From NCBI RefSeq assembly GCF_904426505.1, contig NZ_CAJGBN010000015.1, forward strand, positions 1 through 58,664: a stretch of DNA of 58,664 bases, written 5' to 3'. This DNA is from Rubrivivax sp. A210 (GTDB taxonomy: Bacteria > Pseudomonadota > Gammaproteobacteria > Burkholderiales > Burkholderiaceae_C). Below are positions 1 through 10,296 of this stretch, one piece after another. Each line of letters begins with the position of its first letter. Positions within the stretch are counted from its first letter, which is position 1. Below the pieces are notes generated by a model that saw only the letters and a program-made list of their open reading frames with translations, was not told where the DNA came from and searched no databases. The position numbers and the translations under genes were made by a program.

Positions 1-1
1 C

Positions 2-205
2 GGCGACATGCTGGTGGACATCTCCAACCGGCTGGGGTTTGAGTCGCCGGGCAACTTCACGCGCTTCTTCAAGCTGCAGCAGGGCTTCTCGCCCAGCCAG
101 TACCGGCGCAATGTCACGGTGCTTGCGAGCGGCCCGGCTGTCCCCACGCTGGCGCCGGTGATCGGCCTCGACCGCTGGGGTGCCGGCCTGAGTCTGGCTG
201 CCTGA
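2..205 (+). CDS. AraC-family transcriptional regulator, C-terminal fragment (5' end outside window)
   Basis: The open frame enters from the left edge and ends at a TGA. It encodes the last helix-turn-helix of an AraC/XylS-type DNA-binding domain: the pattern ISNRLGFESPGNFTRFFK followed by GFSPSQYRR is the family signature for the second HTH. About 30 further residues follow the signature, a longer tail than usual. The ligand-binding part lies outside the window, so no inducer can be suggested. Whether it controls the dehydrogenase genes downstream is unknown; a PEBP-like gene lies between them. Confidence 0.85.
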   Translation, partial: GDMLVDISNRLGFESPGNFTRFFKLQQGFSPSQYRRNVTVLASGPAVPTLAPVIGLDRWGAGLSLAA

Positions 206-338
206 ATCCCCATGGCGCCGCGCGGCGTTGCGCCGCAGCGGTGCCACCCCACGCAGCCGCGGTGCCCGAAAGGGCGCAGCCTGCCCGGCGCCAGGCTGCC
301 TGGCCCTTCCTCCCCCCGCAAGCAAAGAAGGACATCCC

Positions 339-887
339 ATGAAGAATTTTCTCAAGCTCCCCGCGGCCCTGTGCCTGCTGGCCGCCTCGACCGCCTGGCC
401 CGCCGGCTTCACGCTCAGCAGCCCGGACATGGTGCCCGGCAAGCCGGTGGCTGCCACCCACATCCTCAACGCATTCGGCTGCACCGGCGAAAACAAGTCG
501 CCGCGGCTGGCCTGGTCGGGCGCACCGGCCGGCACCAAGAGCTTCGTGCTGACGATCTATGACCTGGACGCGCCCTCCGACAGCGGCTGGTGGCACTGGG
601 TGGTGCTGGACATCCCCGCCGGCGCCACCGAACTGCCCGCGGCCGTGGGCCTGGGCGGCGCGCTGCCGGCCGGTGCCCGCGAGGGGCGCAATGACCTCGG
701 CAAGCCCGGCTTCATGGGCCCCTGCCCGCCGGCCGGCGACAAGCCGCACCGCTATCTCTTCACGCTCAGCGCGCTCAAGGTCGACAAGCTCGAACTCGGT
801 GACGACGCCACGCCGGCACTGGTGAGCTACATGACGCGACTCAACCGCATCGCCAAGGCCAGCTTCACGGTGAGACACGGGCGCTGA
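339..887 (+). CDS. Secreted PEBP-family (YbhB/YbcL, Raf-kinase-inhibitor-like) protein
   Basis: This protein of 182 residues has a Sec signal peptide (MKNFLKLPAALCLLAAS, cleavage near Ala-Trp-Pro-Ala-Gly) and so should be periplasmic. The mature part has the bacterial phosphatidylethanolamine-binding-protein pattern: an ENKSPRLAWSG segment, a YDLDAPSDSGWWHWVV segment containing the conserved DxDAP and HW motifs, and a GPCPPAGDKPHRYLFTL segment resembling the GPxPP..HxY motif. The start was chosen at 339 because AAGAAGG lies about 8 bases upstream and the signal peptide begins there. Bacterial members have no settled function. It stands alone between an AraC fragment and a dehydrogenase operon, so its role is open. 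Confidence 0.85.
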   Translation: MKNFLKLPAALCLLAASTAWPAGFTLSSPDMVPGKPVAATHILNAFGCTGENKSPRLAWSGAPAGTKSFVLTIYDLDAPSDSGWWHWVVLDIPAGATELPAAVGLGGALPAGAREGRNDLGKPGFMGPCPPAGDKPHRYLFTLSALKVDKLELGDDATPALVSYMTRLNRIAKASFTVRHGR

Positions 888-1010
888 CTCCAGGCTAATT
901 CGGGTGATTGCCGGCCATGGCCCGCGCTAATGCACCTCGAAAGAATGAATTCACTGCGCGAGGGCTCGTGCGGGTGGATGTGTGGACGGGCAAGAACAAA
1001 TGGAGACACC

Positions 1011-1610
1011 ATGATCGATTCCAAGAAGGACGGCAGCGATAGCGGAGCCCCGAAGGCGGCTTCCGGTTCCAGTGCAGAAAAGCCGAGCCGGCGGCTCTTC
1101 CTGCAAAGCAGCGGTGCGGCAGCACTGGGCGCACGCGTGATTCCGGTGGCCGGGGTTGCCGGGGCCATGGGCGTGGCCACCGATGCCTATGCGATGAAGC
1201 TCACGACGCTGGGCGAGCGCATGGGTGCCACGCTGCTGCGCATGGCACGCGACATCTACCCGCACGACAAGCTGCCGGAGAAGTTCTATGCCGAGGTCGT
1301 CGAAGGCTTCGACAAGGCAGCCGGCGGCGATGCCGCCCTCAAGGGCCTGCTGGCCGGTGGCGTCGAGCGCATCAACAAGCTGGCGAATGCTGCCCACGGC
1401 AAGAGCTATGTCGACATCCCCGCCGAGGGCGACCGCGTGACGCTGCTGTACCAGATCGAGCAGTCGCCCTTCTTCCAGAAGGTGCGCGGCGATCTCTTCT
1501 TCGGCATCTACAACCGCAAGGACGCCTGGCCCCACTTCGGCTACGAGGGCTCCTCGTGGGAGAAGGGCGGCTACATCAAGCGCGGGTTCAACGACATCAA
1601 CTGGCTCTGA
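1011..1610 (+). CDS. Gluconate 2-dehydrogenase subunit 3-type small subunit, Tat-exported
   Basis: This protein of 199 residues begins with a twin-arginine export signal: SRRLFLQSSG around residues 26-35, followed by a hydrophobic stretch. The mature part resembles the gamma (subunit 3) partner of membrane-associated GMC dehydrogenases for gluconate, sorbitol or fructose. In that family the small subunit carries the Tat signal and escorts the cofactor-loaded flavoprotein to the periplasm. The next gene, 36 bases on, is exactly such a flavoprotein lacking its own signal peptide, which supports the pairing. The start at 1011 has GGAGA just upstream. No dedicated cytochrome c third subunit follows; the nearest candidate is the cytochrome domain of the fusion at 10297-11544. 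Confidence 0.85.
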   Translation: MIDSKKDGSDSGAPKAASGSSAEKPSRRLFLQSSGAAALGARVIPVAGVAGAMGVATDAYAMKLTTLGERMGATLLRMARDIYPHDKLPEKFYAEVVEGFDKAAGGDAALKGLLAGGVERINKLANAAHGKSYVDIPAEGDRVTLLYQIEQSPFFQKVRGDLFFGIYNRKDAWPHFGYEGSSWEKGGYIKRGFNDINWL

Positions 1611-1646
1611 GCGGCCGTTGCGCTCGCATTGAAGGAATAACAAGCC

Positions 1647-3224
1647 ATGGCTGCAAAGTTTGCTCTCAACGATGGCGAGGCCATCGTCATCATCGGCTCC
1701 GGTGCCGGCGGCGGAACGCTCGCCAATGAACTCGCCCAGAAGGGCGTCAACAAGATCGTGCTGCTCGAGGCGGGCCGCAATTTCGAGGAAGAGGAAATCG
1801 AGAACGACGAGTTCGGGATGTTCCTCAAGCTCAGCTGGCTCGACAAGCGCCAGGCCGTCGGCGCCTGGTCGGTGGCCCGCACCGGCCCCAACCTGCCGGC
1901 CTGGATCGTCAAAGGCGTGGGCGGCTCCACCATGCACTGGGCCGGTGTCTCGTTGCGTTTCAAGCCCTACGAGTTCAAGATCCGCACCACCTACGGCGCG
2001 GTGCCTGGGGCCAACCTGCTGGACTGGCCCATCTCCTACGAAGACCTCGCGCCCTACTACGACCGCGCGGTGCAGAAGATGGGCATTTCGGGCACGCCCG
2101 GTGGCCAGCCTGAACTGCCGCACAACAACCTGCACAAGGTGGCGTCCGCAGCGGCCAAGAAGTTCGGCTACAAGGACGTCATCCACCCGATGGCCATCCA
2201 GTCCGTCCCCAGCGACGGCAGGCCGTCGTGCCAGCAGATCGGCTTTTGCATGCAGGGCTGCAAGGTCGGCGCGAAGTGGGCCACCAACTACACCGAGATC
2301 CCCAAGGCCCTGGCCACCGGCCGCGTGGATCTGCGGCCCCAGTCCATGGTGCTGAAGATCGAGCATGACCGCGAAGGCAAGGTCAGTGGCGTGCTCTACC
2401 AGGACAAGGACGGCAAGCAGCACCTGCAGAAGGCGCGCATCGTCGCCCTGGCCGGCAACTCCATCGAATCGCCCCGCCTGCTGCTGAATTCGGCGACCAG
2501 CCGCTTTCCGCAGGGCCTGGCCAATTCGTCGGGCCAGGTCGGCCGCAATTACATGGGCCATACGACGGCGGGCCTGTTCTCCATCTACGAGAAGCCCATC
2601 AACATGCACCGCGGCAATGCGGTGGCGGCCATCATTGCCGACGAGGCCCGCAACGACCCGTCGCGCGGCTTCTTCGGCGGCTATTACTTCGAGGTGCTGC
2701 AGATGGGCCTGCCCTTCGTGGCCGCCTTCCTGCGCCCGCCCTCGGGCTGGGGCCGCGAGATGACGACGGCCCTCGAGCAGTACGACCGCATGGCCGGCGT
2801 CTGGGTCTGCGGCGAGCAACTGCCCTGCGAAGGCAACAGCATCACCCTGCACGCTACCGAGAAAGACCAGTACGGCCTGCCCATCCCGGTGGTGTCGAAC
2901 TCCGACCACGCCAACGACGCCATGCTCAGGCAGCACGGCCGCACGCAATGGCAGAAGATGAACGAGGGCTTCGGCTCCATCCGCACGGTGGAGCAGCCGA
3001 CCTGGTCGTCGACGCACAACCTGGGCACCAACCGCATGAGCGAGAAGCCCCGGGACGGCGTGGTCAACAAGTGGGGCCAGAGCCACGACATCAAGAACCT
3101 CTTTGTCTCCGACGGCAGCCAGTTCACGTCCAGCGCCGCGGCCAACCCGACGCTGACCATCGTCTCGCTGGCCATACGCCAGGCCGAATACATCGTCGAC
3201 CAGATGAAGAAGGGCGCGATCTAG
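1647..3224 (+). CDS. GMC-family FAD-dependent alcohol/polyol dehydrogenase, large subunit
   Basis: This flavoprotein of 525 residues has an N-terminal Rossmann motif (IVIIGSGAGGGTLANELA, residues about 13-30) and ends with the GMC C-terminal signature: the catalytic His in STHNLGTNRM, then NLFVSDGSQFTSSAAANPTLT. The architecture matches the membrane-bound gluconate, sorbitol or fructose dehydrogenase branch, which passes electrons to cytochrome c or quinone rather than to oxygen. It has no signal peptide and probably travels through the Tat system bound to the subunit encoded at 1011-1610. The pair ends at a strong terminator (3278-3308), so it forms its own transcription unit. The substrate cannot be read from the sequence; the nearby PQQ alcohol dehydrogenase and aldehyde dehydrogenase suggest an alcohol. 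Confidence 0.9.
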   Translation: MAAKFALNDGEAIVIIGSGAGGGTLANELAQKGVNKIVLLEAGRNFEEEEIENDEFGMFLKLSWLDKRQAVGAWSVARTGPNLPAWIVKGVGGSTMHWAGVSLRFKPYEFKIRTTYGAVPGANLLDWPISYEDLAPYYDRAVQKMGISGTPGGQPELPHNNLHKVASAAAKKFGYKDVIHPMAIQSVPSDGRPSCQQIGFCMQGCKVGAKWATNYTEIPKALATGRVDLRPQSMVLKIEHDREGKVSGVLYQDKDGKQHLQKARIVALAGNSIESPRLLLNSATSRFPQGLANSSGQVGRNYMGHTTAGLFSIYEKPINMHRGNAVAAIIADEARNDPSRGFFGGYYFEVLQMGLPFVAAFLRPPSGWGREMTTALEQYDRMAGVWVCGEQLPCEGNSITLHATEKDQYGLPIPVVSNSDHANDAMLRQHGRTQWQKMNEGFGSIRTVEQPTWSSTHNLGTNRMSEKPRDGVVNKWGQSHDIKNLFVSDGSQFTSSAAANPTLTIVSLAIRQAEYIVDQMKKGAI

Positions 3225-3277
3225 GCGCGCTTGCACCTGCTGAGCGGACCCGCTGCGTGGCGTTGCGCGGCGGTTTG

Positions 3278-3308
3278 GAGAACCCGGCCCTGCCGGGTTC
3301 TCCTTTTT
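3278..3308 (+). terminator. Intrinsic terminator after the GMC dehydrogenase pair
   Basis: GAGAACCCGGC (3278-3288) and GCCGGGTTCTC (3292-3302) form a perfect 11-bp stem with a 3-base loop, followed by CTTTTT. This is one of the clearest rho-independent terminators in the window. The remaining gap to the porin start (3309-3601) must contain the porin promoter, but no convincing -35/-10 pair was identified in it. Confidence 0.92.
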
Positions 3309-3601
3309 GTGCTCCGACCGGCCCGCAGGCACTGGGCTGCGAGTTCGAACTCGATGGCTTCTGTCTTTCGGTCATCAGACTGGGCGACAACAAACGCCGA
3401 TTCCGGCGCATTGCCGCGACGGGCGGCAATTCAATCGACGCGGCCTGCCGCCAGAGAATGAATTCGCCAGTCTCCATTCGGGTTCCGTTCGGGGAATCAG
3501 GAACTGGAGTGGAGAGCGATTCCACATGCGGCCGCGGTGCCTCGAAGCTACCGATCCGAAATCCATCAACTTCCGATGAAAACAAACTGAGGAGACAAGT
3601 C

Positions 3602-4714
3602 ATGAAGCGATCTATCCTGGGCTGGATGCTGTTGCCGGTGGCCTGCGGCGCCTTTGCTGCCGATGGCCTGACCGTGAACCTGGGCCAGTCCACGTCGGTC
3701 ACGCTGTACGGCACGCTCGATGGCGGCGTGTGGTTGCAGAGCAAGGCCACCGACGGCTCGGGCAATGGCCCCACGAGCGCCGGTTCGCAGCAGAAGTTCG
3801 TGTCGGGCGGCATCAGCCCCAGCAAATGGGGCATCACCGGCAAGCGCGATCTGTCCGGCGGCAAGAGTGCCTTCTTCAAGCTCGAGGCGCACCTGAATTC
3901 CGGCAATGGCTCGGACGGCGATTTCGGCGACACCGGCTTCACCCGCCAGGCCTTCGTGGGCTTCTCGGCCCCGTTCGGCACGGTGACGGTGGGCCAGCAG
4001 TTCACGCCGGCCACGCTGGCCTTTGCCGCCACCGACCCGCGCGGCCTGCGCGAGTCGCTCTCCGGCCTGCAGCCGTGGCTGTTCACCAGCAACTTCGGCG
4101 CCATGGGCAGCAACTTCCTGAGCGCCTTTGCGCACAACTCGGTGCAGTATTCGGTGGACATCGACAAGCTCAATGTCGCCGCGCTCTACGGCATCGGCGG
4201 CAAGGCGGGCAGTTCGAAGGCCGATGGCACCTGGTCGCTGGCGGCCACCTACAGCGGTCCGGTCACGGTTTCCGCCGGTGTCCAGACCGACTACGCCAAC
4301 AGCGGGGTCAAGGGGGCGAGCAAGTTCTTTGCAGGCGTCGGCGCCACCTTCGGCGACTTCTCGCCGAAGCTGAACTACCTCAATGCCAAGCAGTACGACA
4401 CGGTTTCGGGCCAGGAGACCCACAACCACAAGATCGTCGGCGTCGGCTTCGACTGGAAGGCGGCCCAGGCGCACAACGTCAACGTGTCCCTCTACTCCGG
4501 CAAGGACAGCCGCGTCAGTGGCAACAAGGCCACGACCTGGGTGCTGAGCGACGAATACGCCTACGAGTCCAACATCACGCTCTACGCGCAACTGGCCGTG
4601 ATCTCGGCCAAGAGCGCCGCTGACATCGGGGTGTCGCTCCTGGGCGGTTCCGGCACGCTGGTGCAAGGTGCCACCACCACGGTCGTCAACGCCGGCTTCC
4701 GCTTCAACTTCTGA
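3602..4714 (+). CDS. General outer-membrane porin (Burkholderiales type)
   Basis: This porin of 370 residues has a Sec signal peptide (MKRSILGWMLLPVACGAFAA) and starts its barrel with SVTLYGTLDGGVWLQS. It has alternating amphipathic strands, the FTRQAFVGFSAPFGTVTVGQQF segment typical of betaproteobacterial trimeric porins, and ends in GFRFNF with the terminal Phe needed for BAM-dependent assembly. The start at 3602 has GAGGAG about 8 bases upstream. It lies between the two oxidation operons with a terminator on each side. That layout suggests a substrate entry channel for this catabolic locus, though specificity is not readable from the sequence. Confidence 0.92.
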   Translation: MKRSILGWMLLPVACGAFAADGLTVNLGQSTSVTLYGTLDGGVWLQSKATDGSGNGPTSAGSQQKFVSGGISPSKWGITGKRDLSGGKSAFFKLEAHLNSGNGSDGDFGDTGFTRQAFVGFSAPFGTVTVGQQFTPATLAFAATDPRGLRESLSGLQPWLFTSNFGAMGSNFLSAFAHNSVQYSVDIDKLNVAALYGIGGKAGSSKADGTWSLAATYSGPVTVSAGVQTDYANSGVKGASKFFAGVGATFGDFSPKLNYLNAKQYDTVSGQETHNHKIVGVGFDWKAAQAHNVNVSLYSGKDSRVSGNKATTWVLSDEYAYESNITLYAQLAVISAKSAADIGVSLLGGSGTLVQGATTTVVNAGFRFNF

Positions 4715-4727
4715 TCGGCCTCCAAGG

Positions 4728-4755
4728 GGCCGTCGGGGCGACCCGGCGGCCTCTT
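4728..4755 (+). terminator. Probable terminator hairpin after the porin
   Basis: GGCCGTCGGG (4728-4737) can pair with CCCGGCGGCC (4742-4751), 10 bp with one G-U pair and a 4-base loop. It is followed by TCTT, a weak T tract. It lies 14 bases after the porin stop codon, which supports termination there. Confidence 0.5.
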
Positions 4756-4764
4756 GCCGCTTGA

Positions 4765-6732
<1,968 letters not shown>

Positions 6733-6751
6733 GCGCCAGGGAGGCACGCAC

Positions 6752-8248
6752 ATGTCGCAGATGACCGGGGCGGTCGCGCCCCATTTGAAACACCCGGAGC
6801 TTTACATCGGGGGCCAGTGGGAGCAGGCCGCCGGGGGCAAGCGGTTCGACACCGAGAACCCCTACACCGGCAAGACCTGGGCCCGCATCGCCGACGCCGC
6901 GCCCAGCGATGTCGACCGCGCGGTGAACGCCGCGCGGGCCGCGCTCGACGGGCCCTGGGGCAGCATGCCGGGCTCGCAGCGCGCCCGGCTGATGATCCGC
7001 CTGGCCGAACTGATAGAGCGTGACCTGGAAGCCATTGCCGCCGTCGAGACGGCAGACAACGGCAAGCTCATCAAGGACTCGCGCTGGCAGGTGACGCTGA
7101 TCGCCGAGTGGTTCCGCTACTTCGCGGGCCTGGCCGACAAGATCGAGGGCCGTGTCGTGCAGGACGCGAACCCGGCCATGTTTGTCTACACGCGGCGCGA
7201 GCCCATCGGCGTGGTGGCGGCCATCCTGCCCTGGAACGCGCCGCTGCTGCTGCTGACTTTCAAGCTGGCGCCGGCGCTCGCAGCGGGCTGTGCCTTTGTG
7301 GCCAAGCCTTCGGAGTTCACGCCCGCTTCGGCGCTGGCGCTGGCCGAGCGCTTCCATGAGGCCGGCTTTCCGCCCGGCGTGTTCAACGTGCTGCCGTCGT
7401 CGTCGCGCGAGACCAGCGCCGCGCTGGTCAAGCACCCCGGCGTCGACAAGGTGGCCTTCACCGGCTCCACCGCCACCGGCATCGCGGTGGCGCAGTCCGC
7501 CGTCTCGCACCTGGCGCGCATCACGCTGGAACTGGGCGGCAAGTCGCCGCAACTGGTCTTCGAGGATGCCGATGTCGACGCCGCCGTCAACGGCGTGCTC
7601 GCGGGCATCTTTGGCGGCACCGGCCAGGTCTGCCATGCGGGCTCGCGCGCCTTCGTGCAGCGCTCCATCTACCAGGCCGTGCTCGACGGCGTCGTCGCCC
7701 GAGCCAAGACCATCAAGATGGGCGACCCGGCGCTGGTCGAGACCGAGATGGGCCCCATCGCCACCGCGCCGCAGTTCGCCAAGGTGCAGGAGATCCTGGG
7801 CCAGGCTGTGCAGGAAGGCGCCACCGTGGCCTGCGGCGGCGGGGCCGACGACGGGCTGGGCGGCTACTTCATCCGCCCGACCGTGCTCACCGACGTCAAG
7901 GCCGAGGACGCGGTGATGCGCGGCGAGGTCTTCGGGCCCGTGGTCTGCATGGTGCCTTTCGATACCGAGGAAGAGGGCATCGCGATGGCCAATGACACAC
8001 CCTATGGCCTGGCCTCGGGCCTGTGGTCGCGTGACGTGCAGCGCGTGCACCGTGTCGCCAAGCGCCTGAAGGCCGGCACCGTGTGGGTCAACACCTACCG
8101 CCGCTTCGCCCCCAACGTGCCCTTCGGCGGCATGAAGGCCAGCGGCATCGGGCGCGAGAACGGCATCGACGCCGTGCTCGAGTACACCGAGCAGAAGGCG
8201 GTGTGGATCGAGCTGACGCCGCAGAGCAGGGATCCATTCCGCGTCTAG
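6752..8248 (+). CDS. NAD(P)-dependent aldehyde dehydrogenase
   Basis: This aldehyde dehydrogenase of 498 residues is of standard length. The general-base Glu260 lies in the ITLELGGKSPQLVF motif and the nucleophile Cys294 in GTGQVCHAGSR. The Rossmann motif FTGSTATG sits near 236-243 and the C-terminal PFGGMKASGIGRENG is present. It has no signal peptide, so it is cytoplasmic. AGGGAGG about 8 bases upstream fixes the start. It is co-transcribed with the ThDP enzyme and probably oxidises the aldehyde from that enzyme or from the alcohol dehydrogenases nearby to a carboxylic acid. The acid could then be CoA-activated by the transferase at 13038-14255. Confidence 0.92.
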   Translation: MSQMTGAVAPHLKHPELYIGGQWEQAAGGKRFDTENPYTGKTWARIADAAPSDVDRAVNAARAALDGPWGSMPGSQRARLMIRLAELIERDLEAIAAVETADNGKLIKDSRWQVTLIAEWFRYFAGLADKIEGRVVQDANPAMFVYTRREPIGVVAAILPWNAPLLLLTFKLAPALAAGCAFVAKPSEFTPASALALAERFHEAGFPPGVFNVLPSSSRETSAALVKHPGVDKVAFTGSTATGIAVAQSAVSHLARITLELGGKSPQLVFEDADVDAAVNGVLAGIFGGTGQVCHAGSRAFVQRSIYQAVLDGVVARAKTIKMGDPALVETEMGPIATAPQFAKVQEILGQAVQEGATVACGGGADDGLGGYFIRPTVLTDVKAEDAVMRGEVFGPVVCMVPFDTEEEGIAMANDTPYGLASGLWSRDVQRVHRVAKRLKAGTVWVNTYRRFAPNVPFGGMKASGIGRENGIDAVLEYTEQKAVWIELTPQSRDPFRV

Positions 8249-8273
8249 CGCGGCACCTGCCAGGCCTGCCCAG

Positions 8274-8313
8274 AGCGCGCTGCTGCCCCACAAGGGCATG
8301 CAGCGCGCTTTTT
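8274..8313 (+). terminator. Intrinsic terminator after the aldehyde dehydrogenase
   Basis: AGCGCGCTGC (8274-8283) pairs perfectly with GCAGCGCGCT (8300-8309). An inner TGCCC/GGGCA arm extends the hairpin, and TTTTT follows. It separates the ThDP/aldehyde dehydrogenase operon from the PQQ dehydrogenase gene. The 8314-8549 gap should therefore hold an independent promoter, but none could be assigned with confidence. Confidence 0.9.
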
Positions 8314-8549
8314 CATTCGGGGCCGGCAATGGTGGGTGAATTCCCGCCGATCCGGCCCCGCATTGCGATGGCAAGACAAATGGATAACTTGTCCTTCGCG
8401 CTGCCACTTCTGCCTGCCACCAGCGATGGATAGGCGGTGGCGCTGAGAAGAACATTCGCTTCGAGGGGCGATCGTGGGCACCTCCAACAAAACGCCGGCC
8501 GCAGGGGCGGACCGGGCCAGGGCATCAACACATCGGATTGGAGACGGAT

Positions 8550-10253
8550 ATGGCAAACAGAATGGCATCGGCGGCAGTGCGCGGTGCGGTAGCGGTGGCG
8601 CTGGCGGTGGCCGGCCTGGGCGCATGGGGCTCGGAATGGAAGACCGTTACCGACGAGCGCTTGCTCAATTCCGCCAAGGACGGCAGCGACTGGCTGGTCT
8701 ACGGCAAGAACTACAACGGTGACCGCTTCAGCCCGCTGAACCAGATCACCACCAAGAACGTCAAGAAGCTGTCGCTGGCCTGGTCGTATTCGCTGGGCAG
8801 CAATGAGGGGCAGCAACTCACGCCCATCGTCAACAACGGCATCATGATCATGCAGGTCTCGAACCAGTGGGTCGAGGCCGTGGACCTGCGCACCAAGGAG
8901 CGCATCTGGCGCTACGAGATCAAGCTGCCGGCGGACATCGGCCAGTTCACCTGCTGCGGCCTGATCTCCAAGGGTGTGTCGGTCTACGAGGACAAGGTCT
9001 ACTTCACGACGCTCGACGCGCATGTGGTGGCGCTGGACGCCAAGACCGGCAAGAAGGTGTGGGAGGTGACCGCCGAAGACTACAAGGGCGGCTACAGCAT
9101 GACGATGGCCCCGGTCATCGTGAAGGGCAAGGTCATGGTGGGCCTGGCCGGCGGCGAATACGGCGTCACGGGCCAGATCGTGGCCTACGACTTCCAGACC
9201 GGCAAGGAACTGTGGCGCACCATCACCGTGCCGCAGCCGGGCGAGCCCGGCAACGAGACCTGGGGCAATGAGTCGTGGAAGTACGGCGGCGCCGCCGCCT
9301 GGCTGACTGCCACCTACGACCCGGCGACCAACCTCGTCTACTGGGGCACGGGCAATCCCGCGCCCTGGAACTACGCCATGCGTCCGGGCGACAACCGCGG
9401 CGCCAACTCGATGCTGGCGCTGGACGTGGACACCGGCAAGAAGGTCTGGGACTTTCAGTTCACGGCCAAGGACGCCTTCGACTTCGACTCGGTCTGGGAA
9501 GGCATCCTGGTCGACCTCGACAAGGGCGGCAAGAAGGTCAAGGGCCTGGTGCAGGCCAACAAGAACGGCCACCTCTACACGCTGGACCGCACCGACGGCA
9601 AGTTCAACTCGGTGCTGAAGTTCTTCGAGAAGGCCAACTGGGGCAAGGTCGATCCGGCGACCGGCCGCTCCGAGGTCGATGTTTCCAAGCTCTACGCCAA
9701 GGGCAAGGAATCCACCGTCTGCCCGACCTACTTCGGTGCCAAGGGCCTGGCCCACATGTCGGTGAACCCGCAGCGCCAGATGGCCTTCATCCCGGTGGTG
9801 GACCTCTGCTACCACTGGACCTCGGAAGAGGTCTCGTACAAGCGTGGCGTGATGTACCTGGGCATTGGCGGTGAACACGAGGGTCCGGGCAAGGGCGAGA
9901 TGCAGGGCGTCGACCTCAAGACCAACAAGATCGTGTGGCGCTGGCCGAACAAGTCGCCGCTGCTCACCTCGAGCGTGCTGTCAACCGCCGGTGACCTGAT
10001 CTTCTTTGGCACCTTCGAGACCGACTTCTACGCTCTCGATGCGGCCTCGGGCAAGCAGGTCTGGAGCTTCCCGGTGTCGTCGTCCATCGTCGGCGCGCCG
10101 GTCAGCTTCATGATGGACGGCAAGCAGCATGTGGCCGTCGTCTCGGGCATGGGCGGCTCCTTCCCGCTGTGGGCCGGCAAGGCCGTGCCTGAGCACCTGA
10201 AGAAGATCAACCGCGGCGCGACCCTCTGGGTCTTCGCGCTCAAGGACGACTGA
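8550..10253 (+). CDS. PQQ-dependent alcohol dehydrogenase with lanthanide-type metal site
   Basis: This periplasmic quinoprotein of 567 residues starts with a Sec signal peptide ending near AWG-SEW. The start was taken at the ATG with GGAG 6 bases upstream; a TTG at 8538 is possible but less likely. Family hallmarks are visible: the vicinal Cys135-Cys136 disulphide pair in FTCCG, Glu203 in GGEYG, Asn269 in WGTGNPAPWN, and the catalytic Asp311 in KDAFDFD. Asp313, two residues after the catalytic Asp, is the extra ligand that distinguishes lanthanide-dependent XoxF/PedH-type enzymes from calcium-dependent MxaF/ExaA types, which have a small residue there. There is no cytochrome domain, so electrons should pass to a separate cytochrome c. 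The fusion protein 43 bases downstream is the obvious acceptor. PQQ biosynthesis genes are not in the window. Confidence 0.92.
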   Translation: MANRMASAAVRGAVAVALAVAGLGAWGSEWKTVTDERLLNSAKDGSDWLVYGKNYNGDRFSPLNQITTKNVKKLSLAWSYSLGSNEGQQLTPIVNNGIMIMQVSNQWVEAVDLRTKERIWRYEIKLPADIGQFTCCGLISKGVSVYEDKVYFTTLDAHVVALDAKTGKKVWEVTAEDYKGGYSMTMAPVIVKGKVMVGLAGGEYGVTGQIVAYDFQTGKELWRTITVPQPGEPGNETWGNESWKYGGAAAWLTATYDPATNLVYWGTGNPAPWNYAMRPGDNRGANSMLALDVDTGKKVWDFQFTAKDAFDFDSVWEGILVDLDKGGKKVKGLVQANKNGHLYTLDRTDGKFNSVLKFFEKANWGKVDPATGRSEVDVSKLYAKGKESTVCPTYFGAKGLAHMSVNPQRQMAFIPVVDLCYHWTSEEVSYKRGVMYLGIGGEHEGPGKGEMQGVDLKTNKIVWRWPNKSPLLTSSVLSTAGDLIFFGTFETDFYALDAASGKQVWSFPVSSSIVGAPVSFMMDGKQHVAVVSGMGGSFPLWAGKAVPEHLKKINRGATLWVFALKDD

Positions 10254-10264
10254 ACCAGCCGGAG

Positions 10265-10288
10265 CGGGAAGGGGTTCGCCCCTTCCCG
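10265..10288 (+). promoter_or_regulatory. UUCG-tetraloop hairpin between PQQ dehydrogenase and its partner gene
   Basis: CGGGAAGGGG (10265-10274), TTCG, CCCCTTCCCG (10279-10288) form a perfect 10-bp stem capped by a UUCG tetraloop, an exceptionally stable RNA element. It has no T tract, so it is not a normal terminator. It lies 8 bases before the downstream ATG and hides the only purine-rich (SD-like) sequence there. It may protect the dehydrogenase mRNA 3' end and lower translation of the partner gene. Confidence 0.7.
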
Positions 10289-10296
10289 AACGCACC

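Noticed and set aside
951..3332. Long open frame of about 790 codons on the minus strand opposite the GMC dehydrogenase genes
   Set aside because: It is a codon-bias shadow of high-GC genes: low-complexity His/Ala/Arg composition, no family motif, and it lies fully opposite clearly real genes.
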